Below, one piece after another: positions 17,430-29,515 of a stretch of DNA of 64,000 nucleotides. Position numbers and translations under genes: made by a program. Every line of letters starts with the position of its first letter. Positions within the stretch are counted from its first letter, which is position 1. A model generated the notes under the pieces. The model searched no databases and was not told where the DNA came from. It worked only from the letters and a program-made list of their open reading frames with translations. Location of the stretch: positions 29,004,921-29,068,920 of the forward strand of contig NW_022145615.1 of the NCBI RefSeq assembly GCF_000002235.5, given 5' to 3'. This DNA is from Strongylocentrotus purpuratus (Eukaryota > Echinodermata > Echinoidea > Camarodonta > Strongylocentrotidae).

Positions 17430-17660
17430 GAATGAATTCTTCTTTCATCCCCCCCCCATTTTTCTTTCCATCTTTCTTCCTTGAACCCCTACTACTACTA
17501 CAATCATTACTACTATACCTCTACTACAGCGCCCCTCCCTTTTTGCCTCTCTCTTTCTCTTCCTTTCTCTTTTCTCTTCCCTTCTCTTACTTATCAAAAG
17601 ACCAAGCATTTCCTGTAAATTTCTTATAAGTTAACTTTTGCCAGCCACCCCCTCCCCCTC
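17430..17660 (+). repeat. Pyrimidine-rich low-complexity tract
   Basis: C/T-rich sequence (CCATCTTTCTTCCTTGAACC, CTCTCTTTCTCTTCCTTTCT) with short CTA repeats. The 65-codon frame here is composition-driven. Confidence 0.8.
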
Positions 17661-18462
17661 CACGGAACCTCAATGATATATAGAGCTTTTACATATATAA
17701 CTCTTCTTTTCATCAGTATTTTATTTTATTCTTTTAGCTATCTTTACTTTGTTTTATTCAGTTATTTATAATGATTATTCTACTCACATACATGTATCTA
17801 GGTATCTATCACGTCTTCACTTGCCTCCCCCCCCCAACAAAAATTCTGTAAGAGTTATCACAAAACAAATATTTCGTTACTTACAGAAATTAATGTAGGC
17901 CTATATGGAACAATTGGAACCTACATTGATGATTGTGCACATCCCCTGGTAGATTGCATATTTGTGACAATTGACAAATGAGTTAATGAGGTCATTTTGA
18001 TAAAAGTTCAGGAAGTTCTTTTCTTGTTACATCACACGTTAGTATACACACAGTGAAGTATATGCTTTGTCAACATATATTTATTATGTAGTAATTAGTA
18101 AACTAGTATAATTAGCCTGGAACATCCTCTTCTAGTCCAATTTGTCACTTCTGCACAATTTCTTAAAGCCTTGAGAAGAGCCCAGATCCGTCACTTTCTG
18201 ACTTTGTCAAACTGCAGCTAAAGTACAGAGCCTTTAGTAGTCTCATTTTGTAGACACTTTTACACTCAATGAATGAGAACAAGGATTAAATGTGTCTGCA
18301 AACTAGGTGTCTTCCATGCTTGATAATGATGATTAAGCTTAAAGATAATAAAGGCCAGTTTTGGAAACGCCCCTCTCTCAGAAAATGAAATGGAAGCTCT
18401 TATTACCAATCATGTGAAAGAATATATGTTTTGACTAATACGTGATGATACAAACTGATATA

Positions 18463-18985
18463 CTGTTTTCACACTGGCAATATTTTGCTTAACCCCGTAC
18501 TATAGGTGGGGTTAAGGGGGGGGGGGGTCTTAGCCCCACCTATAGTACGGGGTTAAGCCTATTCCACTTTCTGTTCAGACTGGTTTTTAGCAAAGTGGGC
18601 TAAAGTTGGCTAACCCCACCTATAGTACGGGTTTAACTAACCCTGCAAAATAGCAGGGCTAACTCCGCAATTGTGGTGCTAACTCCTGCTAACCCCGCAA
18701 TTGCGGTGCTAAGCAAATGAATGAGAACAGAAACGAAAAATAGTCCGGTACTACGCAATGGAGCGTATCGCAGCTGGCCAGATGCGAAGTATGTCCAATC
18801 ATAACATACACGATATCCGGGGTTAACGAAATGCAGTGAGAACAGCAGGAATTTTCTTATTCCGGAATAGGCGCTAGTACGGGACTAAAAACAGCGAGTG
18901 TGAAAAGCCAAAAAAATAGTCCGGGGTTAAGGATAGTACGGGGCTAAGCAAAGTACGGGGTTAAGCAAAACCAGTGTGAAAAGAG
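18463..18985. mobile_element. TA-flanked MITE with nested inverted repeats
   Basis: The ends are CTGTTTTCACACTGG and, reversed, CTCTTTTCACACTGGTTTTG, both running into GCTTAACCCCGTACT, with TA outside each end. An internal 29-bp perfect inverted pair (18488-18516 and 18529-18557, CTTAACCCCGTACTATAGGT at its start) surrounds an 11-base G run. AGTACGGGGTTAAG variants recur at least seven times. Confidence 0.75.
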
Positions 18986-19408
18986 TATTAGTAACTTTAC
19001 CCAGACTGGGCCAATTTTGTTATCATTTTGATGATTCCAGAACCTTGCAGTACACACCAATACTTATATGCTAGATGGTCAACCTTTTCTGATCGATTCC
19101 ACAACGTTTCTTTCACAATGCAATCGCATGATCAGAACTGGTCTATACCTTTAATGATGATAGGTCTACATACCCATACTGTGTTCAATACAAAAAAATG
19201 TAATTTGCATGCTCCAGTACGTGTTCTTTGAGTCTTAATTACCGTTATTTTTGGCTGGAAACTTTCAATTTGGAACGCTCATGGACTTTCAACCTCTCTT
19301 TACTTATTTCTCTGTAATCGCAATTTGAATGTAGTTTACATTTGTACAAACTCTGCATGTTTAGACCTAATATGTACACTGTACATGTACACATACCGTC
19401 CCCATTTT

Positions 19409-19488
19409 CACGAAGTGACGGTAGTGAGGAAAATCGTAACGCAAAGTGAATGCATTTTTTTTTTTCACTACCGTCACTCCGTGAAAAC
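19409..19488. repeat. Hairpin, 23-bp stem
   Basis: TTTTCACGAAGTGACGGTAG then TGA pairs with TCACTACCGTCACTCCGTGA then AAA over a 34-nt loop, with one mismatch. A second near-palindrome, GTAAGATACA then ATACTGTATCTTAC, lies at 19514-19537. It is probably a small MITE or the core of one. Confidence 0.6.
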
Positions 19489-20569
19489 AGCGACGATACC
19501 TGGGAGGCGGTTTGTAAGATACAATACTGTATCTTACTCCAGAGCACAATACAAGCCAGGCTGAAGAGTTCCCCCTTTGAGAGAAACACAATGATCACGA
19601 TCCCTTTTAGGGATTTACCTCTGTCTTGAATAGTTGACATTCTTTGTATTGTTGTCAAGATCGAGGGAGGGTTTGGCATTTAAACATAACCATTTTACTG
19701 GGGGAATATACAACCATATATCACTGATTCACTGTGCACTATCTCAGACAATATATTCAAGCAGCTATTGTGTCCATTTGACTATTTATCTACATGTATT
19801 ATCACTGTATAGCTGCTAAATAATATTTTTATTGGATACCTTTAGAGAGTTATGATGTACATGTAATGTAGAGAGTATTTTATCTAGAAAAGACTTTTGA
19901 CATCTTCATACAATAAAAAAGGTGGATTTGTTTTCAAAGCCTGGACAGTAGTGTAACACATAGCCTGTAAGGCCTATATTTCTGAATTTGATCTCAACAT
20001 GTACAAATGTACATTATAGATCATTTAGCCTATATTCAACTACCGGTAATCTGCTAAACATAATGTTTTTCAAAGTTTTCAAATGTTAAATTGAACACAT
20101 TGCCAGTAATACATTTTTTTGGCATCATCTACAAACATATTATATGTATAAATTGCATGATTTAAAGGACAATTTAGTACACAGCTTGCATTTTATTCAA
20201 TTTATCCATGTATTCCTGTATTGCCTTGTGTAAATCTGCATGATTGATACATGTACAGACCATTACTGCTGTAAACACTGAGGTAAAACACGACTGGTTA
20301 TGTTGAATAGACACAAACTTCTTTATAAATAATCGGTATGCAGTCTATGCAATACATATCAATAGGGATTAACTATTGATTTGATAGGGTCTATTAAGCC
20401 ATCCAAATGTGGTCCATCTACCATTTTGTATCTCCTCGGCCTTAATATGAACCTTCGAAAGGGTCATACGTGTGTACATTGTATATTTTACTTGACAGAT
20501 TCGTTGGTTTAAACTAATGCTGATGATTTATCTCTATACCTTTAGTTACATGCAAAGTGATAATGATAG

Positions 20570-20573
<4 letters not shown>

Positions 20574-20615
<42 letters not shown>
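20574..20615 (+). repeat. (GA)n microsatellite
   Basis: Twenty-one uninterrupted GA units inside otherwise unremarkable AT-rich sequence. Confidence 0.95.
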
Positions 20616-20617
<2 letters not shown>

Positions 20618-23097
20618 AGCCTTATGCTATAATGTACGTATCATATAAACACTTGATATTTTACAAATCAGTTTTAATCATGATGATTTATACAGTGTTG
20701 AAAAGTTTGTTGCATACTGAATTACTGATAGCCTAAGCCTATAAACCTATTTATACGAGCTATTACTTTGTCAATATGTCCTTTGACCTACAGATTAGAA
20801 TCGCAATAACTGGTTTTTCTAGTAATTACAGATTAATCAACCTATCACGGCCATGTACAGTACATACAGTAGTATCAGCACAAGTTTTGAATAGGGATTG
20901 TTGAGAATCTATTTATGGTATACTAGAATGTTAAAGGACTTTGGAATTTATATAGGCGTAGATGTATAGAAATTAACTGATTTAGATTGGCTGAATTATA
21001 AACAGATTGCAGTAAAACCTAAATGTTAAAAGATTATTAAAGTTGTTCTCTTTTACTAATTATACAACCAGTCATTATGAGGTACATGTATCTAACTTCA
21101 GCTTTCTATCTCATAGTTTAAAACAACTCAAAAGCAATAATTTCAGCTATAATTACATACCGGTAGTGATTATTTACAGATCTATGACATTAGAAAAGCA
21201 GTGGTTGAATATTTTAAATATTTATATGATAAGATTTATTTCATTTTAAAGTCGATCGATGCAGATCGAGTGTAACTCCAGTTATCATTTGAAGATTGTG
21301 TCATAGAAGAATTAAAAAACTCTGCAAACTTCAGAGGTTCTTTAATTGAAAGAAATTTTGGTATAAGTATCAGACCACTTAAAGATTTTGTTAGAAACAT
21401 CCAATTGAAAAAATGTAGTTCAAATCATGTAGGAGGAATGTTCTGTTGTTTTCAATGATTTATGTTGATGCAGTCAGTTTTCTTGGTGATCATTTTTTAA
21501 TAGTATGTGGAAAGTGTATTCTAATTTGACATTGCTAAGATGTGCGTAGGAGGTCATTTTCATGTAGGTCGCCTTGAGAAAAACAACTTTGCACACTGTA
21601 TCCTGGAAGATATCCGGATTATCGTTTTCCTACATGTAATAGTGGAAGATGAGTGGGAGTTTGAGCCCGACAGAGGATTTATGAAGGTTTTGGCAATTTT
21701 GACAGCTCTCCGTTATCCTTTTGCCTGCAGGCAAACTTGACACTTGGAGGCGCCCACGATGTAATTGTGCATCCCTAATTTGAAAATGTCATCTTCCTAG
21801 ATGGATTTCATGCATACAAATCCTGAAAATATTAAATCCTGACCTCTGTGAAAAAAATGAGTTTGGAGCCTTCTGAGTAAAACATTGTGTTTTCTGTTTA
21901 TAATACATGAATGTGTATCCACTTGTTGCAGGCAATGGCATTGGACTGTACAACTTTAACATAGCATCCTGGAGATGTTTGTCCTTGAAAAGTTGAAATA
22001 ATGATATTTCAAGGCTAATTCGATCACTGCCTTGTCGTGAAAGCTACTGCACTTGGGCATACAGAATAATGAATTCAGAATGTCTTTTCCATAGTTCTTG
22101 TTCTGAAGATCTATGCATGCACGTTGTGGCTCTATCATGACATGGTGCCTGGATTTGCCTAGAGGCTATACTACAGCATTGTGCCGTGATGCTCTTCTCT
22201 GCGGCTGCAATATTTCTTAAGTCATGCCTAGCCTCTTCACAATCATGGTCCTAATTTATGTTTATTTTTAAATGGGCAGACCGGCATGCCACTAACACTT
22301 GCGACATTTGAGGTCCATTTTGTAGAATTGTAATAAAAATATTAAATTGATCTGCATGTGCGTGTACTGTCTATTCAGATCTGTTAAGGTACTATAGAGC
22401 CAGAAGAGCATTAAATCTATGTAAGTCGATTTTCTCTGCATGGTTCTCAGCATATTGTTTATTTTGAACTGCTACACACAAATATAAGGCCCTACAATGT
22501 ACATGTACATATATCTGATTGAATATGAGCCATTTAATCTGAAGCTTGAATCTAGCTCAAAAGTGTTAATTTTGCTTGTACATGTATGTATGTGAACACA
22601 AAGTCACAAACACACCCATAGCTTGCTTCAGTGTCGTAGCATGCATAGCATTCAGGGCTGTACGTATTCAAAATTCTGTGCACGTGAGCGGCCGTTGACG
22701 ATCCACCGCGTGGTCGATCTTCTAAGAGAAACTGTCCTTCGTCTAACCCTAATGTGTTTGCAGGCCTCCGATGTGAGAAGTAGTAGCCAGCGGTAATGAC
22801 ATTTCCCCCCAACCAACACCAGCGCTGCCACTAGCCGGAGCTCATTTGACATTAGCCTATCACTGCATGACTAATCAATACGCATGTGGGATCATTCTTT
22901 GGCGTTGATTATTCTCCCAGTCTGCCGAGTGCCTCCGTACGTTATCGGTGGTCTTCGTTCAAGGCTGGAATGAAGTCAGTTTGAGCGATAAGAGAGTAAA
23001 TGATATGGTGTACTTGTATAAAAGCATCACATTTATTTTAGTAAAGGATATCTTAGTTTTCTCCTTTCATGTGGTCAACATTTTCTGTCCATCTGAA

Positions 23098-23240
23098 TGT
23101 GAAATAAAAGAAGAGAAAGGAAAGAAAAGGAAAAAAAAAGAGAAGTGAAAACAAGAGAAGAAAAGAGAAGAGAAGAGGAGAGGAGAGGGACGAAAAAACA
23201 AACAAAGGAAAACAAAATAAAAACACAATCAAAAAGATAA
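23098..23240 (+). repeat. Purine-rich low-complexity tract
   Basis: A/G-rich (GAAGAGAAAGGAAAGAAAAG, GAAGAGAAGAGGAGAGGAGA) for about 140 bp, followed by an A-rich stretch. The 66-codon frame that ends in it is composition-driven. Confidence 0.85.
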
Positions 23241-23888
23241 TGCACAGCTGTATGATGTAGATAGATTTTTTTTGTTACCTAATTTTTAATTGTGTTTTCA
23301 GTACCATTGTGTACACTGGTAGTCAAAATGTTCATGATAATTCCTACAATAACATTATACCTACCAGCATTGGAGGGCCCTAACTTGAGAATTTGATTAT
23401 TCTTCTACTTTCCAATTTCCATCCATATAATGGTATATTTATATGCTGGTATTAGAAGACAGGCGTTATTCTGAGGGTAAAATGGTAAATTCTACCCTCA
23501 TTATTATTATATGAGTATTACACTGGCACACTCCTGATATTGACCTTCTAATGTTTCATACCATACTGGTATTATAAATATAATAAAGGAATCAAAGGAT
23601 GCAATCTTATCTGTTGAATTTATGCAGGTCTTTCTCATATATCCTTTACAATAAACATTTCAAAGGCAAAATACATTTTCACAAAAAACAAAGCAACAAC
23701 AACAACAAAAGGAATTAAAAAAATTGATACCATTTTGCTAGTTTGCTATCTACCTAAGACAGCTTTGCTTGGATGTAAAGTAATGACAGATGCAGATTAT
23801 CTCTTCTATGCAAATTGCTCTGCAATATGTTTGTGTGAATATCCAGATTAAGATTAAAGTTATCAGCCTCCATGTAGGAATATACACC

Positions 23889-23974
23889 TTAATTCATTGG
23901 CTATGGGATCAGAATGGTCCCTGTATTAAGCGTGTGTGAATGAGAGAATTCAGTAGGCCTATACAATGGGTTAA
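23889..23974. mobile_element. Small MITE, TTAACCCATTGGCTACT family
   Basis: TTAATTCATTGGCTATGG and AATTCAGTAGGCCTATACAA then TGGGTTAA form imperfect inverted ends. The same family occurs at 49458-49537 and, partly, from 24320 (TTAACCTATTGACTACTGGA). TTAA at the outer ends suggests a piggyBac-type target. Confidence 0.5.
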
Positions 23975-24319
23975 ATTGTTTTGGTTTGTAACATGTTTAC
24001 ATCCATGAAGGCTTCTGACATCTGTTACTCTTAGCACGGTAGGTGTCAACTTTACTGTGAAGCATTTTTCATAGAAGCACCCAACAGTGTTTTTTTTAAT
24101 GTAGCTCTATTCTCCAACGAGCACAATAAAACACGGACAATTATTTGCAAGGCTAAGCATGACAGCTACCCTTTACGGTTAAACCAAATCAAATGTCTGC
24201 TGAATACAGGGTGTTTATACTATTCTCTACCTGAAGCCTGCTATAATGGTGATCTCTTATGGGCATATACATACAAATTGTGCTCTATTAGAGACTGACC
24301 ATTACCTTTCCTTTAAAGA

Positions 24320-24559
24320 TTAACCTATTGACTACTGGAACAGGGTGGCTTCTGCTTATGGGAATGAGATAATTAACAACGCCTGACCTGCCATTAAACC
24401 CTAATTTCTAAACACAGGGCATTAATACTATTCTCGTCAAGGTTGGGTTGTCAGAATTTATTAACACTCGACCTTTTATTCACACCAAAACCATTAACAT
24501 ACATATACTGACCATTATATTTTTCTTTTAAACTTAACTTGAAAGGGTCAATGGTTTAA
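24320..24559. mobile_element. Diverged relative of the TTAACCCATTGGCTACT family
   Basis: TTAACCTATTGACTACTGGA at 24320 and GGTCAATGGTTTAA ending at 24559 could be its two ends, about 240 bp apart. The interior differs from the 80-bp copies, so this may be two separate scraps. Confidence 0.3.
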
Positions 24560-27500
24560 TAACCCAGTGCATTAAATGGTGAATTTTATTGACAATTATT
24601 CTTTCTTGATGTGAATGGAAGGCTTGGAGCGAGGCTGCATGGGCCTGCTGAGTGTCCTTGAGTTTAAAGCATGGAAGTGAGTCAGAATCATACCTGAATT
24701 TACTACGTTAATGGCATGGCAACCGAGCGACACCATGAATTATTAATTGACTAATTTCACAAAATTTTACAAAGTGCTTTACATGTACTTTTATGCTGTT
24801 TACTATGTATGCAAGAAGCCATGTTGATTAAGTCATGGTTTTAGAGAGGCCTCCCCATTTTGGAACACTGGTTTAAACTTCTCATTAAAAAAGTGAGAAC
24901 AATCAACATCCACCTACATGTACATTGGAACTAGACAGACATGCTTTTAAACATGTACATCCTTGATTAAAGGTATTTTTCCAGTAGTTGTTTTGAATCA
25001 TGTGAATGCAAAACAGATGAGAGCAAATCTTTGGACCTAAATGACGGAAATCGTTTCACTAATTATGCAATATTTACAATTACATATAGATTTTCTTGAG
25101 GCTGAGCTAATATATTCCAATGGAAAATTCTTATGGGAATGTGAAATCAAAATTGTAAAGAAAGCATCTTTACATACTGTATAAAGTACTGCCCTGTTCA
25201 TGTACCAGCTCTTGCCCTTCTCTTTACTTTCTTGTGACAGACCATGGGAAATAATATTTTTTAATCAACATCTAATATGCCAATGGAAACTGACAGCTTA
25301 GGTAAATTTCAGATTCAGATTTTTCAACCACTTACAACTGTATGTTCATTGATGATATTGATTTCTCTTAGATATATGTAGGCCTACAGGTGTGTGTACA
25401 TATTTATATCTTGGAAAAGTAGATCATTTTTTCCTGAATGTAAATTTACAGTTGCATTGCACATACATGTTCCTTCAGTGATTGTACATATGTGCACTTC
25501 ATATTGTGACATTATAGTTCAAAGTCCATACCATTTTAAGGAATTTGCTGATCTTTATATTGGTATTTTATGATGTCATTGGGAATGTGCAAACACTTCA
25601 TTCGCTTACTGTACCTATTTGATATGCAAAGTGCAATTGATTAGATGTATACATGTATGTTCTTCTTAGAAAGCCCCATTTATGGCCATGTGATATAAAT
25701 TCAAAATGTTTCGTACATGTAGTTATGTGCTTTCGTTTCTGTACTGCACTGATGGATTGAGGGAGAGGAGGCGGGGTGATGGGTCATCCAGCTTGTGTTC
25801 CTCATTTCAAATCCAAGTGACTTAACTTTATTGTACAAGTGTACACAGAATCAGAATGTGCCCCTCCCCCTTTAAGTGGTGATGAATGATAGGCCTAATG
25901 AAAGATGATACACTCCCTTATTGTGGTTGTCAGAAACTTTTAGGAATATTGTGCCCCCTTGTTTTACAAAATCCTGCATGGCATATCAATTCCTTCGCGC
26001 TCCTTTTGGGAGATCAACCGACCCGCGCGCATTTTATATTACATGACATATGGTAAAATTCTCGACATCTTTTTACACTTTTCTTTACCATTAAAAATCG
26101 AAATTGAGTATAATATCCTCAATCGAGATATGAGAAGAAGGAAACATTTCCTTTACATTCCATGTAAAACCATGCCCTTACTTGAAAAAAAACCTCCGTC
26201 ATTTTGACGTTGAACTTTACAATCCATTTGAAAAAAATTACTTTCTCATACACAATGTCAATTGATCGGTCGCACTGTGCTCGATTGCCTTTCAATATAC
26301 CAATCTTTAACTTTGCAGCAACGCGTTTTGCGTCAAATTTGTAAATCCTCAATCCCAGACAATGACGTATGATACGTAAGCTTTTCATACATATAAAGCT
26401 CATTTTGATTGATTCATATTTAGCCCCGTCAATTTTCATGTCAAATCATGCTTCACCATTTTTTTAGAAGCCCGACCCAGGGTTTTGGGCCAGCTAGCCG
26501 TGTATGCATGTCATGTACATAATGCCATGCATACACATATAACTGAACATGCATACATAAGTACAGTACATGTACACACGCAGCGCAGCGCGTACTCGTG
26601 AGCGCACTGCACATTTCATTGGGTCAGTACCATTATGAAAATAGGGGAACAATGAGTGGGATGGGTTTAGTGCCGTCACAATAAACTTGCGCATTACACG
26701 CGTACGTATAATTAGAGCAATTTATGCACCCCCAAGAAATAATGATTACGGCCCGACCTCTCTACACACAGAACTGCACAGATACCGCACAGTCCGGTCA
26801 AGGCGGTACGCGTAGCGTTAAACTGCCAAATTTACAGAAATTGTGAGGAGCGCTTTTGCTATGAAAGGAATTGATATGATCCGCCCCTGCTGCGAAGATA
26901 TACATGTACAGTGAAAGTCAGTCTTCCATATTCAATTATAAAGGCACGGATTGAGCAGAAGCCACTAGTAGTAGTGGGTCCATGCTATTACACATGAGTT
27001 GGTCTAGTTGGGAGAGAGATGATGTTCTACTCTATCAAGGATCTAGAGCATGAATAATCTAATTTTCCTTCGCTCATTCACAGGTGTTTAAAGGGAGGGT
27101 ATAAATTTGGAATCCTTGTCGCATTACAGGTGTAGATAGTTTAAAGTCTAGTGGTTATAGTAATAAGGCAGACAGGGGAAGGGAGAGAGAGATAGAGAGA
27201 AGGGTAACAAAATGAAATTATAGAGATAGAGAATGAAAATGATCTTTAAAAAAATACTACTACATGTAATACTATCTACAACTTCAAGCAGTCACAGATA
27301 GATAGGAAATGTGATTGGTTTATTATCCTCCACCCAAATCTAAAAGGAGCCCATTATAGGCCATTAATTAAAGGGAAAAAATGTAAAGTATTTTTCTGAG
27401 ACCAAATAAAGCCATTAGTCACTCACATTTGGCTTCAAAGTATCTCTTGACAGAATAATTTGTATCACCCTGACTAACTTGTAATGATGAACAATTTGAA

Positions 27501-27809
27501 GAACTATATAAATTGATGCAGCTTACACTGAATGATTAGGATTGATTTTATAAAGGTATTTCAATGAAAGTCTGGAAGTATCTATGCTTTCTATTTTTTA
27601 TCGAGGCAATTCCTTGACGTGGAGATGGATGGATGTGAAAGATGTTTATGGAGATCTATGTGAAGATGTATGGATGTGATATCCAAGATGGCGTGTTAGG
27701 GAATAGAAAGATATATCCTGTTAGGAATGAAAGTGGGTTGTTACGCTCGTGTTACAGTCCAGTGAGGAGCTTCATGCAGGAAATGATCATGACACCTCCT
27801 ACCCAGGGA

Positions 27810-28001
27810 CCAAAAGAGAGAGAGAGAGAGAGAGACAGAGAGACAGAGAGGGAGAGGGAGAGACAGAGAGAGAGAGAAAGAGATGGGAGAGAGAGAAAGA
27901 AGAGAGAGAGAGAAGAGAAGAGAAGAGAAGAGAGAGAGAGACACGGACAGACAGACAGACAGAGACAGACAGAGAGAAAGAGAGAGAGAGAGAGAGAGAG
28001 T
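27810..28001 (+). repeat. Compound GA/CAGA/GAAGA tract
   Basis: About 190 bp of GAGAGA, GACAGAGAG, AGAAGAGAAGAGAAGAG and (GACA)n. The five overlapping 60-135-codon frames on both strands all come from this tract. Confidence 0.95.
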
Positions 28002-28551
28002 GCAATGATGAAATGTGGGTAGCGGAACAGCTGAGCCAATATGTGCATTTTGTGGCTTCATACTTGATATGCTCTCAAGTACACAGCCAGGTCCATACTT
28101 TTGTTGACAATGGGCTGGAACAGTTTGTAGCGCTTTAGCGATATCCATGAAAGTAGAAGAATCAGGAAAATATTGTGCATTTTAAATCAATGTACATGAT
28201 TATAATGAGATTGCTGCTCCCCTAATAAAACTAAAAGAAAAGAAATTGGGCATAATTTTGTTGTGGTTATAAATATTTGGTCAGTTGATGACTTTGTTTT
28301 GATCAACAGGAGCAGCTGGGAATGTGATTCAAAATTCAAAATTGCTCTGTACAGGATGTATAATAATTGCCTTAGAGGTGAAATACTGAACTGAACTTCT
28401 GACTTTAGCCATTCAAGGATTACAGGATATTAAAATGTTAACATTCTGACTATTTTTTTCTTCAAATTTATGTGCAAATTAAATAATAATTTCCTATTCT
28501 TTAATTACTTTTTTCCCTTTTGTATATGAATTTATTGTTTTATCCTGATAT

Positions 28552-28571
28552 ACATATATATATATATATAT
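28552..28571 (+). repeat. Short (TA)n microsatellite
   Basis: ACATATATATATATATATAT, followed by an AAATAAATAATTGAATAAAT tract, possibly the tail of a lost retroposon. Confidence 0.8.
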
Positions 28572-28840
28572 GTCAATAAATAATTGAATAAATAAATAAA
28601 AGTAGACTTCATGGACCGTAGCCATTGGGCATCTCCCTACATCTCTCATGCATCGAAGGTTCAGAGTCTGAATTGCAAGTGGCCATCATCAACAGTTAAC
28701 AAGTACTTTGCAGCTATCTGATGCAAGAAAAGTGCATTAGTTAATTACTGTGTGCAGACAATATGTTCGACTGACTGAGCACATCTGGTACCCAGTTGTG
28801 TTGTATGTTTAATACAACCACTTCTGTTTTGAAATGTCAC

Positions 28841-28864
28841 AGAGAGAGAGAGAGAGAGAGAGAG
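28841..28864 (+). repeat. (GA)n microsatellite
   Basis: Twelve AG/GA units. Confidence 0.95.
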
Positions 28865-29289
28865 GTGCTAGGCCTTGGCTTGAGCACAAAAGTTACCAGT
28901 ATATTGAAACTTTGGAATTCTTATCATAAAAATACATGGTAAGGGGATGTTATTGAAGTAATTGAAATTTCAAAGGCTAAATGTGAATCTTTTTTAAAGC
29001 TTGTTGTATCAGGCCAACTGAAATGTTGTTTGAACAGAAAAAGAAATGATCAATAGGCCTTACACAAATATTAGGTTTTGCAAAAATAGTACAAAGTAGA
29101 AGCTACATAATAGAGTAGCATGGATACATGTGATACTTGCTTTGCAAATTAAATTTATTCTTGTGGATGCCATTCTTGTTTATTTATTTTTTACCACAGG
29201 AATTATTGTTTTGCAGATGACTATAGCCTTGTCCTTGCACGAGTCACTGCACATTGCATCATACTCAATGTTTTATGTACATACTATTC

Positions 29290-29515
29290 ATCACACATAA
29301 GTGATTCCTTTTTTGGGGAAATATAATTTTTTTAAAGAGGAAAGTTTGCCATAAGGCATGATTAAAACTCTTGGAATAAATTACTTCGCCGATGTACATG
29401 TACATGTACATCACACCTTAGTGATTCCAGTTGTGTTTAGTTTTTTTTAATAATTAAAAATTGGAGAGTTTGTCATGATTGAAACCCTTGGAATTAATGA
29501 CTTCGCCAATGTCTC
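29290..29515 (+). repeat. Tandem duplication, 120-bp period
   Basis: Unit 1 (29290-29399) starts CATCACACATAAGTGATTCC and ends TTACTTCGCCGATGTACATG. Unit 2 (29410-29515) starts CATCACACCTTAGTGATTCC and ends GACTTCGCCAATGTCTC. They share blocks such as AGTTTG..CAT..ATGATT and TTGGAAT at roughly 75% identity by eye. Confidence 0.65.

Noticed and set aside
22921-22996. Possible small exon (acceptor CTCCCAG, reading SAECLRTLSVVFVQGWNEVS)
   Set aside because: The acceptor and phase would fit the 16428 exon, but the only nearby donor (AGA|GTAAAT) is weak and the peptide is not recognisable. Left as a lead, not called.
24620-24680. Short open stretch GLERGCMGLLSVLEFKAWK ending before a GTGAGT
   Set aside because: Too short, no pyrimidine tract at the acceptor, no similarity.
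27642-28148. Five overlapping 68-135-codon frames
   Set aside because: They translate a GA/CAGA microsatellite into Glu/Arg or Leu/Ser runs.
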